A DNA stretch of 64,000 nt from positions 18,411,771-18,475,770 of the forward strand of contig OX438743.1 in the NCBI GenBank assembly GCA_949316235.1. The letters run 5' to 3'. Position 1 is the first letter of the stretch, and each line of letters opens with the position of its first letter. This DNA comes from Oegoconia quadripuncta (lineage: Eukaryota; Arthropoda; Insecta; Lepidoptera; Autostichidae). The notes beneath the pieces are model-generated. The model saw only the letters and a program-made list of their open reading frames with translations. It was not told the DNA's origin and searched no databases. The position numbers and the translations under genes were made by a program. This document shows, in pieces, positions 57,331-64,000 of the stretch.

Positions 57331-59817
57331 CTACCTCTTTAAAGGCTGCTTCTGCTGAGGCGGGGACTGAGGCGGCGACTTTTGCGGTGACTGCTTCTGC
57401 GGTGACTGTTTCTGCGGCAACTGCTGCGGTGACTGCTGCTGCGCTGACTGCTGCTGCGCTGACTGCTGCTGCACTGACTGCAGCTGCGGTGACTGCTTCT
57501 GCGACAACAGCTTCTGCGGTAACTGCTGTGGTGACTGTTTCTGAGGCGGCTGTGGCTGCGATGGCGACTGCTGCTGCGTTTGATGTTGCGGCTGCTCCTG
57601 TTGCTTGGAGAGGCAGTCGTGTTTTTTCGGCGGTGGCTGCTTTTGCGATGGCTGTTCTTGAGACGATGACTGCTCCTTTAATTGTTGTTGCGGTAGCTCC
57701 TGTTGCTTCGAGAGGCAGTCGTGTTTTTTCGGGTATGGCTGCTTCTGTAGCGGCTGTTCTTGCGACTGCGACTGTTGAAGCAACTGCTGCGGTGACTGCT
57801 TCTGTGGTGACTTCTCCGTTAACTGCTTCTGCGGTAATTGTTGAGGTGACTGGTTCTGCGGCAGCGACTGCTGCGGTGACTGCTCCTGCGGCGACTGCTG
57901 CAGTGATTGCTTTTGCGAAGACTGTTGTGGTGACTGCTTTTGCGGCGACTGCTGCGGCGATTGCTTCTGCGATTGTTGTTGTGCTTGCTCCTTTTGCTTA
58001 GATAAGCAGTCGTGTTTTTTCGGTGGTTGTGGTGGTAGACTTGGCTCGGTCGGCTCTTTGCGGCGAAATAGATTCTTGAAGATCTGCAAAGAAACGATTA
58101 TATTGTAGCAGGGCAATAAAAAGTTTGCTTCACAAATTGAGAATAATCAAGAATAAACAAGTACAATACAAAGAATATCATGTATATATAGCTGTAATTT
58201 CGTTTTAGAAATTTTCTTGTCTATCGCCAGCTTCGACTAGCCCGTATTGCAAACTTTAAATATAATTGTACCAATCAGTTATCTGTTTTGGTTTTTACCG
58301 ACTAAATATGTTGTGCATTTATTATAAATTTCTCACTTATTACAATTATTTAAGTAGTAAGTTAAGTAATTTATATATTATATTCATAACCTTGCTGATC
58401 GCGTCATGTCATGCGCAAGCTTGAAATCGCCCAAAGCTATGTTAAATTAAAGTCAAATAACTTCAGGTTACATATTGTTCCATCGACATAATACATAGAA
58501 CCAGTAAATATTATGCCAGTGGAATAACCAGACCACATCGCTGGTCGAAACCATGAAGTAAACTTCGGGAATAGAATAGAATAGAATAGAAATCTTTATT
58601 TGCAAGAATACTATCTACATAAAAGAGATCTTAAGATTAATTAATCCAGTAAAGTATTCAGTCAATTCATCAGGCATGCAAATATTAAATTCATAGTCAT
58701 AATAATCATGTAAAGCTAATACTTAAATTGATGATTAGGAAACAAATTCACGAGTATGCACAACAACAATAACAAACGCCATTAGCCCATTTAAATCCCG
58801 CTGCTTTCCCTCGTTATAACAACAATAATAATAATTTATAACGCCCCATCTATCACGTCCTAAACGTAACTGTAGTGTTCCCGCACGTTATCAATAATGT
58901 GACAAAGCACATTTTGGTAATTGGAATATCATGTGCGAAAACAGGCAGGTCGTCGGCCGAAGCGACGCCTGGCGTCTGGCGCTCTCATTGATACACTGAC
59001 ATGGCCACCGGTCGTTTTTTGTGTGTATTTTTGTATTATTATTATTATTATTATTAAATTCTTTATTGCACACAAAAATAAAACACAAAGAACATTTAAC
59101 ATAGATGATGAAGTATACAAAGGCGGTCTTATCGCTGATAGCGATTTCTTCCAGACAACCTCAGTTAAAGAAGCTTTTTTAATAAGTAGTTGGATAGTGC
59201 AAAGTAAAAGCTGAATAACTTAAATATCAGTAGTAAATAGACGATACATAGTATTATTTTACCTTTGTGAGTTTCTAAGTTAAAAATAAATGGTACTTTT
59301 TGCGATTTTAATCACCAGCGCTCATATTTATTGTGCAACGAACCCAATACAGACTAAAAATTTGAAATAATTGCAATAATTAATAACTCAATAATCATTT
59401 AATTGATACACATTGACACTCTCTGAAGTCCATAAACTCATTATGGGTATGGCGACCGTGTGTTGGTGACATTGGTAGGTACAGCCAACGCTGGACGGAC
59501 CCTGACTTAATGGACAGAAAACCGTAAGTAGCTAGCAGCAGGGGCAAAAGGAAATCTTGGAAGCGGTGGGTTGGAAACAATCTGGCATGAGGTAATACGA
59601 GCGCACAAAGTTTTGCCGGCGTTTTACATACAAACATGCGACAGAATTAAATTCACATCTTGAAACTAAAGACGAGAATATGAGTGCCTAATTCGAGAAG
59701 TCAAACCGTTGAGGATCTGTTCGTTGCGTTGCAAAGAATTTATTTGGTAAATTTAAAAGGATATTTGCCTCCGAAGAATATGATAATTACCTGTTTCAAG
59801 CGGTCCACGAACCCCAT
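57331..59817 (-). CDS. Gene G: Pro/Gln/Ser-repeat protein with KKHDCLSK motifs
   Basis: Two minus-strand exons, 59817-59791 (MGFVDRLKQ) and 58083-57331, join in phase 0 (donor GTAATT, acceptor TTTCTTTGCAG) to give 259 residues. After a short basic segment (IFKNLFRRKEP), the protein is a long low-complexity run of QKQSPQQ-type units. The motif KKHDCLSK occurs three times, at residues 31-38, 128-135 and 162-169, each preceded by Pro-rich spacers. No signal peptide, membrane segment or enzymatic domain is seen. The repeat unit is built largely of CAG/CCG-type codons and the complement also stays open, which is a composition effect. Its stop (57333-57331) is 22 bases before the gene F start. Function unknown. 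A structural or crosslinked protein is a guess. Confidence 0.68.
58084..59790. other. Intron of gene G
   Basis: Holds a (gaata)n microsatellite at 58571-58592 and a LINE-tail-like piece at 59030-59100 with (tta)n. The two overlapping open frames at 58891-59214 are from this piece and not from a gene. Confidence 0.5.
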
Positions 59818-60950
59818 ATTTACGGAAATTTTACCTAAATACCATTAAGAAATGCGTACAATGTATACCTACTTTTAAATTTACTTGATCTCTAGTACTG
59901 AAATAACCATTCCTTGGATGAAAAGTGCAATTGACATGGACAACCAATTAAGATTTTGTCACCTTACAATATACTTAAAATACGGAAATACCTACTCATA
60001 AATACCGTTGAAAATTTTAAATTACAATTTCTTAATAACAGGCACCATATTTTTGTAAGTATTTCACTTTTTAAAATGTAAACAAGAATTTAATTTTCGT
60101 CATATTCCTTCTTGTTGTTCAACATTTTGACATATCTTCTTCAGTCATGCATGTCATTTATTAAACTTTTTTAATATTCTGAAAAGAATACTAGTTAGCA
60201 AAATGTATGGTAACTTAGAAGAGATTCTATCTAGATTATTTTTCCGTGTCAAACATGAAACAGGGTTTGTTTTAGTCTTCGGTCACAGAATTAATATATG
60301 CTTCAGTAAGGAAATCTTTATATCATCATAGTACATAATCTACCCATGAATAAATAACACATAAAGTGGGTATGTACAACACGGCATTCCATACAAACTT
60401 ACAAGTCCTAATTTTCCGAAATGAATAAATCGATTCTTATGCAACTACAAACCCATAATGCATGTACGCCTCGTACGTTTAGACGAGGCAAGGACCCGCT
60501 TCGTCCACGCCTAGCTACGCCACTGGCTAACACGTTCCAGCAGTTTGGGTGTTACAGTGAATAAAGAATCCCTCATACATACCTACGCGTGAAAAAAATA
60601 ACCCTCTCTTCAGTTAGGTAAAAAAACACGAACTTCAAAATACTTACTCAGACCAAGAATCATCATCATCATATCAGCCACAAGGGGTCCACTGTTAAAC
60701 ATAGGCCTCTGTTCAGCATAGAACCTCGCCTGACGCTGTCGGCACGATTATGTAAAGACTGGCGCCATCTATCGGCGAACCCGTGAACCCACCACTAATC
60801 AATTTATTCACTTCAATAGGTACACTTTTCTCACGGGTTCCAGAACAATCCGATAGATGGCGCAAACCTAAATGTAAATATATACTGGCCCGCGGCCAGT
60901 TTTTCGCTCTCTCCAATCGGTGCAGCATCGAACAATAAACCCTCGATCAC

Positions 60951-61245
60951 TCGAGAACTTTAATGCCCAACCAGCCATTAGTTCTTCGAGCTATGTGCCC
61001 TTCTCACTAACACTTCAACCTGCTAATCCGCTGGGCTATATCAGTCACCCTCGTCCGCCTTCTGGTTTCCTCATTCTTGATACGATCACGCAGTGAAACG
61101 CCGAGCATCGCCCTCTCCAAAGCTTGTTGCGTGACTTTAAGCTTTTATATGAGGCCCATAGTGACCCTATTTTAGTGTCATAAGTAATTAGTGGTAACAC
61201 ACATTGATTAAAGACTTTCGTCTTCAAGCACTAAGGTATTGTAGT
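60951..61245 (-). mobile_element. RTE-type LINE coding fragment
   Basis: The minus frame 61227-61045 starts MKTKVFNQCVLPLITYDTKI, the classic RTE reverse transcriptase segment (KxxVFNQCVLPxxTYG). It is followed, out of frame, by pieces matching the downstream RVSLRDRIRN..EIR and KLKWQWAGH region. Confidence 0.72.
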
Positions 61246-61361
61246 CCAAAAATAGTGAAGAATAATAACCGCCTCCTCTAATAATTTTGATCAATATGCA
61301 ATTTTCTTACAAATTATAATATTATAATTTTCTGCCTCTGAAACGCTTCATTACAATTATG

Positions 61362-61428
61362 TAAACAACATAGGGTTTATGAATCGGAGATCGCGGGTTC
61401 GATCCTCAGCGGGGTACATGTTTAAGGC
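61362..61428 (+). repeat. SINE-A head fragment
   Basis: 'atgtaaacaacatagggttt' then box B 'gggttcgatcctc' and 'ggggtacatgtttaa'. The rest is replaced by an M6 MITE end. Confidence 0.65.
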
Positions 61429-61511
61429 CCGTATTTTAGAATGTTGTTCAAGTCAAGCGTAAATCTGCGCTACAAGCGACATGAAAGCACGAACCACCAG
61501 GTGACCCGTGA

Positions 61512-61822
61512 CCCCCAGTCTGACACAAATCCACTAATCAGTCCCCAATCCCCATCTCCAATTGAGAGGGGAGGTGCCCCAACAATGTAAAGTAAATAAA
61601 TTTATAATACCTACCTCCGAGTCTGACACAAATCCACTAATCAGTCCCCAATCCCCATCTCAAAGTGAGAGGGGAGGTGCCTCAGCAATGGCAAAGTAAA
61701 TAAATTTATAATACCTACCTCCGAGTCTGACACAAATCCACTAATCAGTCCCCAATCCCCATCTCAAAGTGAGAGGGGAGGTGCCCCAACAATGGGAAAG
61801 TAAATCAATTAATAATTCCTAC
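61512..61822. repeat. Three-copy tandem repeat (103 and 114 bp periods)
   Basis: The unit begins 'agtctgacacaaatccacta' at 61517, 61620 and 61734. It contains the near-palindrome 'ctcaaagtgagaggggaggt' and ends 'ttataatacctacct'. It lies directly downstream of the gene H stop. Confidence 0.85.
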
Positions 61823-61848
61823 CTTTCACACCATGCACATGCTCGCAA

Positions 61849-61971
61849 TTAATATTGGTTCTGCTTGTTAAGGCAGTCGTGTTTCTTCGGTGGCTGTCTT
61901 TTGGGTGGCGGTGTCGTTTCGCTCGACTTGCTCGAAACTGAGCGGCAGCATAAGTTAGCTGTTTTAATCGT
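61849..61971 (-). CDS. Gene H: last exon of a gene G paralogue
   Basis: The minus-strand exon 61971-61849 has an acceptor ('gtttgtttgcag') very like that of gene G exon 2. It encodes 40 residues ending in PPPKRQPPKKHDCLNKQNQY and a TAA stop. The PPKKHDCLNKQ block matches the KKHDCLSKQ motif of gene G, and both follow a phase-0 acceptor. It lacks the long Pro/Gln/Ser repeat. No first exon like G's MGFVDRLKQ was found between here and the right edge, so it may lie beyond the window or be too short to see. It could also be a pseudogene piece. Function unknown. Confidence 0.55.
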   Translation of the reverse strand, partial: TIKTANLCCRSVSSKSSETTPPPKRQPPKKHDCLNKQNQY

Positions 61972-63336
61972 CTGCAAACAAACGGTTAAGCTGAATCAAC
62001 AACAGTTTTCTTCGAGTGGTGACCTTGGCAAAATTTCTCCATCGGTAAAGCTTTGCGGAGTGATACAGTGATGTATACAGATTACGGTGGACAAATAATC
62101 CCATATAATTTCCTTCTGGAGTATTTATGAATCACTTTACCATACATAGTTTCACTGTCGGGGGAATTCATGTACAGGCAGATGCATGAAGACCGTAACA
62201 CTTCCAACGTAAAAAGGTGTCGTATCTACGGTTGTCGTGCTGTCGATTGTACACCTCCATCTCCATCCATCCATGCGTTCGCAGTTCGGAGTTTCTTGTC
62301 GCTTCTTCTCCCTAACCATAGCACCTCGTGAAGCGATGTAGTTTTAAAAAAATAATAACATGTTGACTTTCAATAAGTGATATTTTTGTATCCTACATGG
62401 AATAAAATATTTTTGATTTTGTTCGCATTGAGAATGAAGAGTCGAACTTGGGGCGAATTTTCATTATATTAATTATATTATTATTTTTACTCTATTGCCC
62501 TAGGAAGGAAAGGTAACGTTTTTAATGTAGAGCTTTAATACTAAATTTAAATTAATAAAGAAAAAACAATGGCGACATCTACGTTAATTTGATATACATA
62601 TAATGAATTAGTATTCGACATAAATTTTGTTAATGGGATAATAACGAAAGTGACCGAATGTGACCGTCGAATAGATTAATTACAATTTTTTTTTATGCAC
62701 AACGGGTTTGTACTTGACTTCGAATCACGCCTGACGTTAAGTGAAGATGAGGTCGAAGGTGGAAGCGTATTGACCCGGAAACCCCAACACATTTGCGGGA
62801 ATGGCTATCTTATCTTTGACAATTTTCGTCAACTATCTCGACCCGAGATAGATAAGTTAGCTAGTCCCCTAACCCTCCGTTTATTAATGAAATGGTGAAT
62901 GGCACGTTCTGAGGTACACTAAAACTTCAGCTTGCTTCTACTCGTACACCAAGGAAAATAGTCCAATAAGAAAAAACAAAACATGTGTTTAAATAATCAT
63001 TTTAATTCATCAATGAAATCCATATTTTCGTAAAATAAGAATTGTTTTATTAAATGTAAAAATAGACATTGATTCAAATGGTCTGAGAACATTGTTAAAT
63101 ACAAACAACATCGATTCGTCGAATGTAAACAAAATATTATTTATTTACACAAAATTAGAAAACACGATTGGCACGGAAATGATAAAATATGAACACAATA
63201 ATTTCGAAGAAGCTGTGTTCACTTATATTCGAGATGAAGGTACGATTTGTTCGATATGTTTCGCTTACAATACATTATTAATACAGTATTATTTTATATG
63301 ATACAAATTATGTACAGTTCGTAAATGTAACTGGCT
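61972..63336. other. Upstream of gene H, no gene seen
   Basis: AT-rich. Contains a SINE-A 3' fragment at 62689-62826. The plus frame 63092-63301 has no recognised domain and lies in very AT-rich DNA. Confidence 0.4.
62689..62826 (-). repeat. SINE-A 3' fragment
   Basis: T-run tail, 'atgcacaacgggtttgtact', body up to 'ggctatcttatctttgacaa'. Head missing. Confidence 0.75.
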
Positions 63337-63379
63337 AAACTAATGAAGGCACCAGAGTGAGGTCGGTGGAGGTTTACAC
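63337..63379 (-). other. Candidate terminal exon
   Basis: A strong acceptor ('gtttttttttgcag') on the minus strand is followed by G and then codons CKPPPTSLWCLH and a TAG stop. The Pro-rich, Cys-containing tail faintly recalls gene H, but the exon is short and the match may be chance. Confidence 0.25.
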
Positions 63380-63518
63380 CTGCAAAAAAAAACAAAATAT
63401 TAGCCAAAAGGAATACTTATTAAACAAATTTTACGGAAAGCCTAAAACGGAAAGGTTAGAGGCATTCGGGATGTGACGCTGGAAACGAATGGAAGGAATA
63501 ACCTGGACAGAGAAGAAA

Positions 63519-63785
63519 CTTATCCCACGCGGCATTTTATACAAATTTTCAAGTCCATATTTTTCGAAATGATAATCCGATTCTCATGAAGCTGTACATT
63601 TATAAGCAGGATACATAGATCTAAAAAGTTTTACTATGGAAAACTTAAAAACCCTCTAATTTGGTTACAATACTCTTTTTAGAAAATGTTCTCTACTAAC
63701 TTTTTACATATATGTAGCTACATGCATTATTGGTTTGCAGTTGCATAAGAATCGCTTTATTCATCTCGAAATGCCATGCGGGATA
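63519..63785. repeat. MITE family M8
   Basis: Inverted ends: 'cccacgcggcattttataca' on the left and 'tctcgaaatgccatgcggga' on the right, with 'gaatcg'-containing subterminal repeats ('gcataagaatcgctttattc'). A partial relative is at 60370-60480. Confidence 0.5.
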
Positions 63786-63957
63786 CACTCAGTTAAGGTT
63801 TTCTAAATTACTGTTCTTTTCTCTTTTTACTACGTGTATTAAACTCTGCGTGAAATGTTATAAAAAAAAACTAATTTAAAAAAAATAAAAAACTGGATTA
63901 AAAGGCCAAGTAAAAAGATCGAAACGTCCACCTTGTATCAGTATAGTATAGTATAGA

Positions 63958-64000
63958 CGACCTGTTTGATGTAGTGGTTAGCAACTCTGGCCACTATACC
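63958..64000 (+). repeat. SINE-B head, cut by window end
   Basis: 'cgacctgtttgatgtagtgg' plus 'ttagcaactctggcc', the same head as 49348 and 50763. Continues beyond the window. Confidence 0.6.

Larger units (their letters stand above)
59818..61848. other. Between genes G and H
   Basis: The G promoter probably lies just right of 59817. Known pieces are an M8-like MITE end at 60370-60480, an RTE 3' piece at 60661-60740, an RTE coding fragment at 60951-61245, a SINE-A 5' fragment at 61362-61428 and a tandem repeat at 61512-61822. Confidence 0.5.

Noticed and set aside
57276..58001. 241-codon plus-strand open frame rich in Ala, Val and Thr
   Set aside because: It is the exact complement of the gene G repeat exon. 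The open frame follows from the GC-rich CAG/CTG-like repeat, while G on the minus strand has splice sites and a start exon that fit.
61512..61822. CRISPR-like array
   Set aside because: Only three ~110-bp units with no unique spacers, in a eukaryotic genome. It is a simple tandem duplication.
63092..63301. 69-codon plus-strand frame
   Set aside because: Very AT-rich stretch with no known domain or splice context. The length is within chance for this composition.

Overview
This is eukaryotic, AT-rich, intron-bearing nuclear DNA. The mix of repeats points to a moth or butterfly (Lepidoptera): tRNA-derived SINEs, RTE-type LINE fragments ending in GATGATGATG or ATT tails, Helitrons inserted A^TC...CTAG^T, many short inverted-repeat elements (MITEs) and a Copia remnant. 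Species cannot be told from the sequence. Host genes were found by joining open frames at GT/AG splice sites whose reading phases agree. No transcript evidence was available.

Layout. 1-5969 (minus) is the 5' part of a coiled-coil gene that runs off the left edge. 5970-26189 has no convincing host gene. It is filled by transposons: a ~400-bp element in tandem pairs (8592-9370, and inverted at 22619-23425), two clusters of short alternating inverted motifs (9480-9880, 25680-26070), a Mutator-like transposase remnant (10150-11330), a Helitron (11905-12322), a complete LINE with both ORFs open and a 14-bp target duplication (13459-18711), a second LINE remnant and a broken Copia element (19383-20620). 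26190-34974 (plus) is the one gene of clear function, methylthioribulose-1-phosphate dehydratase (MtnB/APIP) of the methionine salvage pathway, in six exons whose introns are full of repeats.

36658-61971 holds four genes on the minus strand that I cannot assign to a known family. E (44391 to 36658) is a 494-residue charged protein in six exons. F (57308 to 46378) is a 1575-residue protein with many CxCxxC-type cysteine modules and a C-terminal fibronectin type III domain. G (59817 to 57331) is a 259-residue Pro/Gln/Ser-repeat protein carrying three KKHDCLSK motifs. H (61971 to 61849) is the last exon of a G-like gene. The stop of G lies 22 bases before the start of F on the same strand. The cluster looks like a lineage-specific set of structural proteins, but its function is not shown by the sequence.

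The most useful leads are the F protein architecture, the G-F junction, the G/H paralogy, the decayed duplicate exon in F, the young LINE with a changed endonuclease residue, and the two inverted-motif clusters.
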